Counted from the first letter of the stretch, positions 11,387 through 22,783 are shown. The stretch is 64,000 nucleotides of DNA from Heracleum sosnowskyi (GCA_030848705.1 JAUIZM010000012.1:4218679-4282678); one strand, 5' to 3'. Notes: a model not told the origin generated them from the sequence alone. Made by a program: numbers and translations.

Positions 11387-12385
11387 TCTATAATCTTTAT
11401 TAATAAGTGAAACCCTTTTCTTATGGTACCAAATTTGATTCCATTCTTTTTTGGTTTCACCCCTAGAGTCCTATCTCATATAGAACTAAAGTCCTATATC
11501 ACATAGAATTTAATATTATTTTTTAATCTAAAATATAACCTTTATTAATAAGCGAAACCCTTTTTTATGGTACCAAATTTGGTTCCATCCTTTTTTGGTT
11601 TCACCCCTAGAGTCCTATCTCATATAGAACTAAAGTCCTATATCACATAGAATTTAATATTATTTTTTAATCTAAAATATTTTATCAGTACTTCGGTACA
11701 TCAAAATAGAATTTAGGGTACTTCGTTAGTTATTTTAAATAATAATAAGTCAAAATTATAATAATATTATTAATATTATAATATCTACAACCTTTATTAA
11801 TAGAACTAAAGTCCTATATCACATATCTATCTATAACCTTTATCAATAAGCGAAACCCAATGGTACCAAATTTGGTTCTATTTTTTTGTTTTGGTTTCAC
11901 CAATAAAGTCATATCTCAAATAGAACTAAAGTCTTATATAACATAGAATTTAATATTATATTTTGATCTATAATATATTATCAATACTTCGGCCTTCAAA
12001 ATAAAATTAAGGTACTTCGTTAGTTGTTTTAAATAATAATAATAGTTATTATTATTACAATATAAAATAATAAAATTTTAATATCAATTAATTTAATAAA
12101 TTTAATCTATAACCTTTATTAATAAGCGAAATCCAATGGTACCAAATTTGGTTCCATTTTTTTGTTTTGGTTTCATCTCTAAAGTCATATCTCACATAGA
12201 ACTCAAGTTCTATATAAAATAGAATTTAATATTATATTTTAATCTATAATATATTATCAGTACTTCGGTACTTCAAAATAGAATTTAGGAATAAAATTTT
12301 AATATTAATTAATTTAATAAATTAAAAAATATTAATTAATTTAATAAATTATCTCGGCCCGTACTTTGCACGGGTTATCATCTAG
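11387..12385 (+). mobile_element. Non-autonomous Helitron with iterated 5' ends
   Basis: The 5' end is TCTATAATCTTTATTAATAA after a host A. The 3' end has the hairpin CCCGTACTTTGCACGGG followed by TTATCAT and CTAG, before a host T. That is the Helitron signature (A|TC...CTRR|T, no target duplication). Inside, the 5'-end-like sequence (CTATAACCTTTATTAATAAG, then GCGAAACCC and GGTTTCACC) recurs at about 11534, 11783, 11830 and 12107. The first two copies are 144 bp apart and share GTCCTATCTCATATAGAAC. No helicase is coded. Confidence 0.8.
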
Positions 12386-13253
12386 TATTGCATAATATTC
12401 CATTCTTATTAGCACCTACTGAGTCAACTTTGGATACCAAAAATTGAAAATGTCAATTTTATTTATGAATTCAATAGTAAATAAAACAATATTTTTATAA
12501 TATATTAATATTATCCATTTATTTCAAAATTTTATATTCCAATCACTAAAATGTTTTGAAAAGAAGGGGCTCAAAAGAAATATTGAAAAAATATAAAAAC
12601 AATATTTTTAATTTTGCTACAAAGTACGCTGAGGAAAGGAAATGTAACTCATGAGGCGTTGGTTTATTCGTATAGAGTTTGCGATTCTTCGCCTCGGGTT
12701 TTTGATTTGGTGTTTAAGACGTATGCTCATTTGAAGAAGATTAGGAATGCTACGGATACTTTTTGTTGGATGAAAAATTATGGGATTTTGCCGACTGTGG
12801 AGTCGTGTAATGCATTGTTGAGCTCGTTGCTTAAATTGAATAGGGGAGATATTGTGGTGAAATTTTACAAGGAAATGCAGAGGTCAAGGATCTCTTTGAA
12901 TGTTTTTACTTTTAATATGGTTGTTGCTGGTTATTGCAAATTGGAGAAGTTGGAGAAGGCGGTTGCGATTTTTAAGGAGATGGAGAACTTAGGGTTTAAT
13001 CCTACTATTGCTTTGTATAATATGTTGATTGGCGGATATTGTAAACAGGGCCTTTTGAGCTCTGCCATGAAGCTAAAAGATTCGATGGTGAGGAACGGGG
13101 TGCAACCAAGTGAGATTACGTACAACACGCGTATTCATGGGCTCTGCAAGGAAGGGAAATTACCGGAAGCAAATAAGATTTTCAATGAGATGAAAGGAGT
13201 GAATTTGACTCCTAATACTGTTACCTATAATACATTGATAAATGGGTATTATC

Positions 13254-13689
13254 TGTTAGATCTAAATATATAATCTAGGATCATCTTATGCGATGTTATT
13301 ATGGTTACATAATAAATTGTAGCGCAAAAGCGTACCTGATTCCATGACGATATATATGAATACGGATTATGGGACTTGATCTTCCACAGACTTGATTCGC
13401 CTCTAATCGTATCTCGCTCAACTTGATGGGAATAGAGGAGTAGAGGTTGTGAATAGTCTTGGGGACCAAAACCCTATTATGTTCTTTATATAGCCATCCA
13501 ATTAGACCCCATTAACCTGAATCAGATTACTATTGGGTATTACACATTACAAAGCTCATACCTTATAAGATGTTATTGGACCCTTTATTTTAGACCACTT
13601 GATTAGTCCAAATATAGAATAAACATTAAATATAATTGTCTTTAATTTGTAAGCCTATATATTGTGATTATTAATAAAATAATCTAACA
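13254..13689 (-). repeat. 3' LTR of the deleted Copia (minus orientation)
   Basis: 436-bp LTR directly downstream of the polypurine tract on the minus strand. Differences from the other LTR include GACGATATATATG versus GACGGTAGATAAG, showing divergence since insertion. Confidence 0.9.
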
Positions 13690-14096
13690 ATCTCCCACTT
13701 GGGCCACAAATTATACCAAACAACAATTACATTCAATAACCTTAAGTGCGCACAAAATTGTTTATTCTTTACAAACAACTTCCTTAGTCAATCTGGTCCA
13801 TCTCATATATAAACATGAAACCAAAGCGACCTTCGTCACATCACTGTAACTCGATCCTCAATGATCACCACATAAATATACTCAATGACATAGATCAAGT
13901 ATGGATGTGTAATTGGAAATTATATGCAATGTGATCTCAATCATGCCTATTTCCAATTGATCCTTAATACCTTAGTGAGATCAATCTTTATTCTTTCAAC
14001 TTTATGTCAAAACCACAATTGAAAAAAATAACTCATTTAGAGCAATAATAGAGAGATTAAAAAAAATTAACTTTATTTTGAAGAAAACGCAATGTA

Positions 14097-14300
14097 TCAC
14101 AATAGTGTCAAACTAAAACTGAGTACCGAATATAAGAACAAAACAAAACTCCCACTAAAACTGAATATCCTCCAATGAGGCAACACCAATATGAGCAATA
14201 TGCACATGAAGACCTTAGGTGTCAAATAAACTTTAGTTAGTGACTCTGCTAGCATAAAATTTGTTCTTACGTGCTCAATAGACACTATCTGATTTTGCAC
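14097..14300 (-). pseudogene. Copia RNase H C-terminal fragment
   Basis: VSIEHVRTNFMLAESLTKVY resembles the end of Copia RNase H (IEH..T..M.AD.LTK), where an active copy would have AD in place of AE. It lies near the 3' LTR in the expected place; the rest of pol is deleted. Confidence 0.75.
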
Positions 14301-14322
14301 ACTCTCTCTCTCTCTCTCTCTA

Positions 14323-14392
<70 letters not shown>
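14301..14392. repeat. (CT)n-(TA)n microsatellite
   Basis: A CT run (about 14301-14321) followed by about 34 TA units ends at 14392, within the deleted Copia. It is a slippage-prone simple repeat. Confidence 0.95.
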
Positions 14393-14393
<1 letters not shown>

Positions 14394-14973
14394 CTAGATA
14401 TTTAATGTCTATATCGTTTAGACATAAAAAAAAATATAACCAGATGTAGATTATTCTTTATCTACGCAACTAGTAAGATTATAATCGGAATACCTGATGA
14501 TCTCCGAAATTTCCGACTTTCTATAAACGAGCATGCAATATTTTTGTTCCTTACAAGTACCTCATAACGCGTTTAGTAGCAATCTAATGATTCATTCTGG
14601 ATTTACTCGTATATCTTCTTAACATACCCATAATAAATGTCAAATCTAGCCGGGTACAAATTTGACCAAACATAAGACTCCCAATAGTTGAAGCATATGG
14701 AATGTTCTGCATCTCTTTTCCTTCAAAATCATTCTTAGGGCACTGTTTGAGACTAAACTTGTCTCCTTATGTTGTTGAGTTTATTCTTGTTGAGCATCGT
14801 CTTGATTTTCAGTAGGAAGCTGTATAGGTATATCCACATTGTTGTCTTGAACTATATGAGGTAAAAAAAATTGATTCTTCCTCAAAGACAACATCCATAA
14901 CTTTATCTTCCCCTTCAAAACTCAACATCTTCATAATGTACTCCCGAATATTTCCTTTAGTTTTATACCTTAT

Positions 14974-15174
14974 CTAAACAAGATTAGCTAGAAGCTTACT
15001 TGTCTCAGCCTTTTCGTTTTTAAAAAAAAAATGCTTTTCAAGCTCATCAAGAAAATCCTTTACAAATACCTCATCGGAGTCATCAGACATACCGCCCCTG
15101 AATGATTTAGGAATGTTGCGCTTTATCATCATTAGACTTAAGCGATTAGAACGTTCCCACTTCTCAAAGTTCAA
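14974..15174 (-). pseudogene. Copia gag fragment
   Basis: NFEKWERSNRLSLMMIKR, then FLDELEKHFFFKNEKAETS, match the conserved middle of Copia gag (KWERSNRLSLM.MK and F...EKAE). Sequence further along the same strand loses the frame. It is a relic inside the deleted Copia. Confidence 0.85.
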
Positions 15175-16399
15175 TTTATCGGTAGCAGAACTTTCATCCG
15201 TAAGAGAAGTAGGTTGTTATTTCCTTATAGCATAGTCTAAATTCATGCAGCCGAGAACTAACAGAACGTTCTCTTTCCAGATCTTAAAGTTTGTGCCGTT
15301 AAGCACGGGAATGGAGTTCATGTTAACAGTTATAGTAGCAGCATATGCATTAACTAGCAATTTGGAACAAAAAAAACTCGCAAAAAAAAAATCATGTCAT
15401 ATTCATACATAAAAGCATGCATAAAAAATAAAACATGAATTTAAATACTATAGTGTGTGTGGTCCCATTTTGACAAGATACCTAACACAACATTAACATT
15501 TAGTCTTTGGACAGAAATATTAACTTGTAAGTGGTACTCTTCACGCAGAAATCAAATATTAATAATAAATTCGGTCAAGCAAAAAACCTTCCTTTGGGAC
15601 GATTTATCGCTCACATGAAAAATTTATAATTATTACATATTTATTCCAGCACGCATATTCATTATTTGGCCATTGAATAACCTTCCTTTGGGCCGATTAT
15701 TAACGCATAAATAATATATACACATCCTATTATTTTAAAACAAATAAATCTACACATAAATATCACTTTAGCAATATTTTGTTTCAACTCACTTATTCAC
15801 AAAATAAAATGACAAGATAAATAACAATCTCAACAAAAAAAATGGTGCCCAAAATCCATATTATCGTAAAAATATTAAAATAAATCACCTAATAATTTAA
15901 TACTTTACAATTGATTGCATAAATATTTTGAAAAAATATTCATTGACAAGCTCCTGACTTGAATCCATTTATAAGTTAGACTCCGAAAAAATCAACATAC
16001 ACAATTGTACACAGTTGCCGAATTCTGTGTCAAGAACATAAAAGACGAAAAGATGCCTAAACAAAAATAAAATTAAGCCTGACATTGTCCTTATTCCATG
16101 TTATGGCATTCATAAAACATACATGACATCTTAATTATAAAAAAAATGAATACACATCATGTAACTATTTAATAACCAATGGTCATCACATACTTTTCCG
16201 AATTTAAACTTGATAATTAAACATGCATCATGACCGCAATTTTTCAAAACTAGTGATTTAATGAAAATCCCGTACATTAAAAATAACGCACAAATTAAGA
16301 ACAATAGGCATGTTAATTTTCAATTGATATTGAAAAACAATCATATAATATATACGATCAACCCTAATAATTCAACATAAGATAGGCTTTGATACCACT

Positions 16400-16835
16400 T
16401 GTTAGATCTAAATATATAATCTAGGATCATCTTATGCGATGTTATTAAGGTTACATAATAAACTGTAGCGCAAAAGCTTACCTGATTCCATGACGGTAGA
16501 TAAGAATACGGATTATCGGACTTTTTCTTCCAGAGACTTGACTCGCCTCTAGCCGTATCTCGCTCAACTTGATGGGAATAGAGGAGTCGAGGTTGTGAAT
16601 AGTCTTGGGGACCAAAACCCTATTATGTTTTTTATATAGCCATCAAATTAGACCCCATTAACCCTAATCAGATTACTATTGGGTATTACACATTATAAAA
16701 CCCATACCTTATAAGATGTTATTGGACCCTTTATTTTAGACCACTTAATTAGTCCAAATATAGAATAAACATTAAATATAATTGTCTTTAATTTGTAAGC
16801 CCATATATTGTGATTATTAATAAAATAATATAACA
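16400..16835 (-). repeat. 5' LTR of the deleted Copia (minus orientation)
   Basis: 436-bp LTR, bounded by TG and CA and followed on the minus strand by a 2-nt spacer and the tRNA-Met-type primer site TGGTATCAAAGCC. It pairs with 13254-13689. Confidence 0.9.
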
Positions 16836-17156
16836 TTATCAGGTAGGTAATAACGATTTGTCCGGGCGATTTTTTGAGGAGATGTCCAGGAATGAAATTA
16901 AAGTTGATATCTTGACTTACAATGCATTGATTTTGGGGCTATGCAAGGAGGGAATGACTAAGAAAGCAGCATACCTAGTGAAAGGAACTTGATGTCGACA
17001 TTATGCAAGAATGAGGATTATAACGGAGGAGTCCAAGTTCTGACGGAGATGCTAGATCGAGGTATTGCTCCTTATTCTATTATCTTAAATGTTCTTTATA
17101 AACAGCTTAGGCTTGGTGGAAAAGATGAGTCGGTATTGAAGTTGTCAAAAGAGATA

Positions 17157-17788
17157 CTCCCTCTGTCCCATTCATTTCTATACAGTTTTCATTTTGGGAT
17201 GTCCCTCTCATTTCTATACATTCCAAAAATAGTAACTTTTAATAATATAAAACACTATTACACCAACTACTTTTTCCACTATCTGTTGAAATATAGCATA
17301 AGATCCATTTGGGGCCTTCCTCTAACACCTTAAGGTTTTAGATGAGCTGGTTACTCAACATGGTATCAGAGCTCTGGTCGGCGGGGGTCACGAGTTCGAC
17401 TCCCTGCCACTCCCAAAATTCTCACAATTCATGAGGGACACGAAGGCAAATTAATGCCCCAAAGATGGGCGCCCGTGATCCACTCTTCAACCCAAAAATG
17501 GGATTTCGAGTGAGGGGGAGTGTTGAAATATAGCATAAGATCCATTTGGGGCCTTCCTCTAACACCTTAAGGTTTTAGATGAGCTGGTTACTCAACACTA
17601 TCTCTATTCTATAATAATATAAAACAATATTACACCCACTACTTTCCTCCACTATCTCAAATCTATTATTAAATATTGATAGGTCCCACCACTTTACCCA
17701 CTTTTCATCTAATTCTACTCATTTTTTATATTTTTTCTTGGTCTCCGTGCCCACCCCCAATGTATATAATTGGGTGGGACGGAGGGAG
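17157..17788. mobile_element. Stowaway-type MITE with a nested TRIM
   Basis: Terminal inverted repeats CTCCCTCTGTCCC at 17157 and GGGACGGAGGGAG ending at 17788 are flanked by TA on both sides (17155-17156, 17789-17790), the Tc1/mariner Stowaway pattern. Without the TRIM and its target duplication it is about 313 bp. It interrupts the PPR relic. Confidence 0.9.
17284..17597 (+). mobile_element. TRIM (terminal-repeat retrotransposon in miniature)
   Basis: Two 77-bp direct repeats (17284-17360 and 17521-17597), which look identical, start TGTTGAAATATAGC and end CTCAACA. A primer site TGGTATCAGAGCTCTGG follows at 17361, and a purine tract GTGAGGGGGAG precedes the second repeat. The target duplication CTATC is perfect (17279-17283, 17598-17602). 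Total 314 bp, non-coding. A B-box-like GAGTTCGACTCC sits inside, as is common in this class. It needs proteins from other elements. Confidence 0.95.
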
Positions 17789-17876
17789 TAGATGATAACA
17801 TATTATAGTAAAGATTTAAAAAGGAACGAAAATAATATTTCTCAGCCTAATAATTAAAGTATGGAAATGTCTTAAA

Positions 17877-20501
17877 TCCTCTTCTATATATAATAGGACA
17901 TGGGGATAATTTTGAGCCAAAAAACCCCCTGTGAAATGACAATTTTACCATTATATATTTTGAAATTACATGGCATGCCATTACTCTCTTATCTAAAGAA
18001 AAAAATGAGTAAATAATTTTTTTGTGCAGAATCGAACCCTTGATCTTCCCTAAGAAAATCATTCTTATAACCATTGAGCTACATGACTTCTTTTGATTTT
18101 GATTGAAAAATCACATTACATAAACCTCACATAATTCTTAATCCTATATTTATTATTATATTAACTTTGAGCAAAAAACAAAGGTGATTTTATATATATA
18201 TTAATCTATGTTGTTTCAGTTTTCAAAATGTTGTATATAATTATTTAAACAACTAATCTTATATAATTTTAATATTAAATTTTAAAAACAATGTTGCGTG
18301 TGATGTATATCTACATTTGTTTTAGTCATACAAATATCTTGTATATGTAATGTAAACTATAAAATGATATATATTTTTGCACAATGGTCTATCTTTATTG
18401 TACTACATAATTTAGTTGAATTATTCATATATTTAATCTATAAAGCGTAATACTGAACATTGATTATAACATAAGTAATATATTACAAGTAGTTTCTATA
18501 TATATTATTTAATTATTTATTTTAAATTAATAAAAAGTAGTGTCCAATATTTAAAAATTAGACAACAATCACGGGTATATAGCATATATCGATAACATGT
18601 ATACACGATATTCATGAGTATTTTTATTACATATACAAATACAAGCTCATAACATGTGTCATGCACGAGTTTAATATTTTATTTTAATATTTATATTTGT
18701 TTCTTAAGAAAATGATTTTAAATATGAATACTTATATATGGTTGTTGAACTCGGCGTCGAATTGACATAGGTGTTTGATCGCAATAAATTGTGCTTTAAG
18801 AGTTTTGTGTTGAACAATTTTTTAGAGATATGTTTTGAATAAAATTATTATTTTAAAAAATTACGGTACAATTGTAAAAATAAAAGAACTAAAGTGTAAA
18901 TCCCGAAATATGAGTACCGTACCGACCAACTATCAAAGTTTTAATATTTCGATTTTAATAATATAGTATAAATATAATAGAAGTGACTAGATTTAGAACT
19001 ATGTTGGATGAATTATGTATGTAACGCATTTGTAATTAATTTTAATATAAAATTTTATATTAATTTTATGGAAGTTAATAATTGCTTATTTTGAATTAAA
19101 TTAATAAATATATAATAGGTAAATTTGAAAATTGTACAATAAATTAAATAGATTAAAACATATAGTCAAGTGAACAAATTTTAGAAAATATGATATTTCA
19201 TATCATACAAGTAAAGAAAAATATTATGATCGATCAATTACATTATACACTCGGAGTTATTTAAAATTATAGATCTAAAAGATAAAAAATTAAGTTATAT
19301 AAATTATTTTTTGTACATTGATTGGACAATACCTTTATCGATTCTCATCGTTATGTAAATAAATATTAAATTTCCTACAATGCCAAAATTTTAAAGAACA
19401 TGATTGATGCAAATAAGTATGTCACATGACCAACTGAGAGTCGATTATACTTTTGAAAAGAAAGGAAAGAGAGAACTTTATGTAACCCGTGTTTATTGAA
19501 TTTTTTAATACAAGAAAGGCAAAACAATTAGATTAAATTATTAAACAATTAACTCCAAAATTTAATTTACATAGATTTACTGAGAATAAAAAGAAAAACA
19601 GGTATATTTATTAAACTTTATGTTCTCTTAACTTTAGTTCTTTTTTTTCGACTAGAAATTTAAGATTCAAAGTTGCTGCAAGACCTGTAATAAATTCGTA
19701 CACGTTCAGTGAATCAGTCTAAATATGACTTATACAACATGTTTATAAGTTAAGAAATATCATATTTTTAGTGCACAGATAATTTTGAATAAATCAAATT
19801 ATCTATAAATTAAATTAGGGACATTGCGAGAATCGATAGAAAATAACACGTGACTGGGAATATGCTTTACCGGATTGAGAATAATGACACTAGAAGATGC
19901 AACAAGCTCCCCTCCTAAATCAGAATATGCTAAATCTTTGAGTCAGACAAAGGAACTAGCACAGCTATTCAAAGTTTTCCATACCGCTGCTGACAAACAA
20001 AAAAAGAACATCATGTGTTACCGTAAAATCCCATCTGATATCAACGCATGGATGCATGCACATATATATACATAGCGGGTCTAACTTATACCATCCCAAG
20101 TTCACACAGGGTGCAGCCTCGGAATGATATGACATGCCGAGTTCAGAACAAATTTGTGTGCTATCAAAGAAACTAAAGTTTTATTCAAGGTACATGAGAA
20201 CGTAGTTACGGATAACTTACAACCAAAATATATGTGATCACCAGCATCATCGGAGTCTCAAACCGTCAACAAAAAGGCAAACATGACACAATCTATCGTC
20301 ACCCGAGTGTCTAAACATTTACTAAGAAATGGGTGCTTCCGGTTGCATTTTAGTTGGCTCATACATTTAAAATACAATGCTTATGAGTTATATTTTATTT
20401 CAAATAAAGTCAGTACAATCATAATTTTCAAATTCTAAAAAATCAGCACTTCCACACATTGATAGAAAAAGCCCCGTGCCTCGCACGGGTTATTATGCTA
20501 G
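17877..20501 (+). mobile_element. Helitron, about 2.6 kb
   Basis: The 5' end TCCTCTTCTATATATAATAG follows a host A. The 3' end has the hairpin CCCCGTGCCTCGCACGGGT, then TATTATG and CTAG, before a host T at 20502. The flanks AATGTCTTAAA and TTACTTGTAAAATC match, with one mismatch, a continuous unfilled site at about 20592-20622 in a tandem duplicate, which supports these ends. No helicase ORF was seen. A 66-codon ORF at 19875-20075 (TLEDATSSPPKSEYAKSL...) may be a captured host fragment; I do not recognise it. Confidence 0.82.
18025..18088 (-). other. tRNA-like sequence near the Helitron 5' end
   Basis: The minus strand reads TAGCTCAATGGTTA (A-box-like) and, about 33 nt on, GGTTCGATTC (B-box-like), with a tRNA-like spacing. 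Stem pairing does not make a full cloverleaf by eye. It may be a tRNA-derived or SINE-derived piece carried by the Helitron, and a potential Pol III internal promoter. Confidence 0.5.
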
Positions 20502-20502
20502 T

Positions 20503-20690
20503 TACTTGTAAAATCTTATCACACATTCACACCCAACAAAGTTCAGAAAAGGTAGACCATGTCTCAGGGACGACGAAGCCAAAATTAAAGCATTGAAATG
20601 TCTTAAAGTACTTGTAAAATCTTATCACACATTCACACCCAACAAAGTTCAGAAAACGTAGCCCATGTCTCAGGGACGAAGCCAGGACTT
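20503..20690. repeat. 106-bp direct tandem duplication beside the Helitron
   Basis: TACTTGTAAAATCTTATCAC at 20503 recurs at 20609 along with CAACAAAGTTCAGAAAA and CATGTCTCAGGGACGA. The first copy is cut on its left by the Helitron and the second is intact. No coding function seen. Confidence 0.85.
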
Positions 20691-20999
20691 AAGTTGGAGG
20701 GGGGCCAATTCAAACATAAGTGGAAACACTACATTAGATTATCGAGAAAATAGTGTGTATATTATTAATATCTAATAAAAAATGTATCAAAATCGATCAT
20801 TAGTCGGGTTCTTTAGTCGAGATAATGATATAATTTTTTTTTCGATCTTAAATAAGAATAATGAAAGTATAATTTTTTTTAATAATTTGTTGATATAATT
20901 ATAATCTTTAAAAATTTAAAAACATTACTATAACAACTCGAATTTTGTAAGAGTTTGCCATATTTTTATTGTCAATATATATATATTTTTTTTTATATA
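20691..20999. other. AT-rich intergenic sequence
   Basis: Nothing recognised. It lies between the Helitron flank and the truncated LTR of the Tat element, so the junction near 21000 marks a deletion or rearrangement. Confidence 0.5.
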
Positions 21000-21087
21000 T
21001 TTTGGGCCTTAAATATTGGGCCATTCCAATGAATCGTTAATTATATTTCTATAATTACTTTTCTGACCATATCATTTGCCCCCCAAT
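21000..21087 (-). repeat. Truncated 3' LTR and polypurine tract of the Tat element
   Basis: Positions 21000-21074 match the start of the 38-kb LTR (TGATATGGTCAGAAAAG on the minus strand versus TGATACGGTCAGAAAAG). The minus-strand sequence just before it, AATTGGGGGGCAAA (about 21075-21087), is a good polypurine tract. Similarity ends abruptly at 21000; about 420 bp of the LTR is missing. Confidence 0.85.
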
Positions 21088-21552
21088 TTCTAGGAAAACT
21101 CTTCAAGCTTTTGTAGAAATTATATTGACCTTTTTCAAGGTTCGGGCTCTTTTTATGTCTTATTGTCATTCTTTATCAAGGGAATATTTAAATAATTCCC
21201 CTTGTATTTTTCCGTAATTTTCCTAATTTTTTAGGAATTTTTCTTGTACCCACGGGTATTTTTAGAAATATTTTAAAAAGTTCCAACCAACATATAATAT
21301 TTTCCAAAATTAAGAAAATACTTTTGAAAATAATTTTCTATTTTTTCAGGAGTTTTCTGAATTTTCTAGGAATTTTAAATAGTATTTTGCTATTTAATTA
21401 GCAATTTTTGAATTCCTTTATCTTGTCTCCTTTCCTTCATAGCAACAAATGGCATTGTTCCCCGTGTGGGGGACAACAGCAGCAGACATCAAACATGTCT
21501 TGTTCCCCGTGAGGGGACATCATCTTCTCAGAAATTAATCTGCGCGGGTGGC

Positions 21553-22300
21553 GTTGATAAGCCCCGCGTAGAAGACAGTTTTTTGAGCCACGCGCCTGTG
21601 GGTGTCTCCCAGGCGTGGTTCGCGTTTTATATATATATATATATATTTTTAAAACAATTGGAGTCGGTTCATTTTCTTCCTGGGCGGGGGTGAGTGCCGC
21701 CTGGAAGGACTGATTCACAAGCCACGGGTACCAGCCTGCTTTTCAGACGTGGTTGGATTTTTCTCCTTTGTTTTTTGAAAATTGTGGCAATTTATTTTGC
21801 ATTTGTTTCTCTAGAATTGATCGTGTGCTGCAGCCTCGGCGTGGATGACCCCCGCGTACAAGGCAGGGTGGTCAGCCCTGCGCACGAGGGAGCTTCCTGG
21901 GCGTCCTTCGAATTTAATTTTTGTTAACTTTGTTTTTGTCTCCTGGGCGGCGTTCACCCCCGCGTACAAGGTGGGGTCGTGAACCACGCTTTCCGGAACG
22001 CTTCCTAGGCGTTCTTCTTCTTTTAATTTAGCTAGATTTTCTTTTGTCTCATGGGCGGTGTTCACCCCCGCGTACAAGGCGGAGTTGTGAACCACGCGCT
22101 CAAGGAGGTCTCCTGGGATGTGTTCACCCCCCACGTACAAGGCAGAGTTGTGAACCACGCGCTCAAGGAGGTCTCCTGGGCGTTTTTTGCCTTCTTTTTT
22201 AGCTAGATTTTCTTTTGTCTCCTGGGCGGTGTTCACCCCCGCGTACAAGGCGGAGTTGTGAACCACGCGCTCAAGGAGGTCTCCTGGGTGTTCTTTGCCT
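21553..22300. repeat. GC-rich degenerate minisatellite in the Tat element
   Basis: About seven units share GTTCACCCCCGCGTACAAGG, then a GTGAACCACGC core and CTCCTGGGCG. The best copies are at about 21940, 22046, 22109 and 22217, and more decayed ones start near 21553, 21681 and 21832. Spacing varies from about 63 to 108 bp because some units include a TTTTAGCTAGATTTTCTTTT spacer. It lies upstream of the antisense gene's promoter, is far richer in GC than its surroundings, and may be regulatory or only a replication-slippage product. Confidence 0.8.
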
Positions 22301-22465
22301 TCTTTTGGGCTTACGGATTATGATCCTTAAGAATTTCTAAGACTTTTATTTAGAATTCTAAGGAGTTTCTAGAATTCCAAAGATCCTTCCAGAATTTGAT
22401 AGAATTCCAAGGGATGTTCTAGAATTATAAAGATTCCTCCAAAATTTCATTTGAATTTTGAAAGT

Positions 22466-22600
22466 ATGGGCTTTGCCGCCTAAAATAGGCCCAATTACTT
22501 GTTCCTTGGCCCATTTACCTGCTATAGCAGGTAAATAGAGGATTTTAACCGGCCATCCTTTTCTATAAATTGAGGGGAAGTGAGAGCTTTCTTCTCACTT
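22466..22600 (+). promoter_or_regulatory. Predicted promoter of the Tat antisense gene
   Basis: A TATAAAT box at 22564-22570 lies about 215 bp upstream of the antisense ATG (22784). Two GGCCCA (site II/TCP-type) motifs are at 22488-22493 and 22508-22513. A perfect 24-bp palindrome with core CTGCTATAGCAG spans 22513-22536, 27 bp before the TATA box. A CT-rich leader follows the TATA box. The motif meanings are inferred from plant promoters in general. Confidence 0.6.
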
Positions 22601-22783
22601 TCATTTCTCACAACTTTCTAATTCTAAATTTCCTTAGATTTTGCTCTGCTAGGGTTTCTTTCATTTTTCGGCTTTCCACCGCCCCTTCTTTCCACGTCTC
22701 CGTTCGGGGATCTACCATTTCCGGTTTTCTTCGAAGTTCTTATTTGAAGGTTCATCTTCTTCATCATTCTCCAAGGATTATCA

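Larger units (their letters stand above)
13254..16835 (-). mobile_element. Deleted Copia-type LTR retrotransposon inserted in the PPR gene
   Basis: Two 436-bp LTRs (13254-13689 and 16400-16835, TG...CA) flank 2.7 kb. The element runs on the minus strand: its primer-binding site TGGTATCAAAGCC is at 16385-16397 next to the right LTR, and its polypurine tract (CAAGTGGGAGAT) abuts the left LTR at 13690-13703. A perfect 5-bp target duplication, TTATC, is at 13249-13253 and 16836-16840. Only a gag piece and an RNase H end remain of the coding region. The LTRs differ at several positions, so this is older than the other Copia in the window. Confidence 0.93.
12614..17154 (+). pseudogene. Pentatricopeptide repeat (PPR) protein pseudogene
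   Basis: Positions 12614-13253 encode P-class 35-residue PPR motifs (for example VFTFNMVVAGYCKLEKLEKA, NMLIGGYCKQG, TYNTLINGYY). The frame resumes at 16841 after a retrotransposon (QVGNNDLSGRFFEEM, TYNALILGLCKEG), so the codons TAT|TAT|CAG join across the target site. At about 16985 it goes out of frame, where roughly 35-50 codons are missing. The last homologous piece, STLCKNEDYNGGVQVL, is followed by a MITE at 17157. The 5' end has no ATG: the first codon is TTG in the middle of the protein. The order of motifs resembles Arabidopsis At4g26680 as I remember it. PPR proteins act in organelle RNA processing; this copy is dead. Confidence 0.85.

Noticed and set aside
17361..17420. Possible tRNA gene (GAGTTCGACTCC)
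   Set aside because: It is a B-box-like part of the TRIM after its primer site; no cloverleaf.
19875..20075. Separate host gene inside the Helitron
   Set aside because: Only 66 codons, no recognisable family and no splice partner; mentioned as possible capture.
21437..22266. ORFs in the GC-rich minisatellite
   Set aside because: Period of the repeat keeps frames open on both strands; no coding signal.
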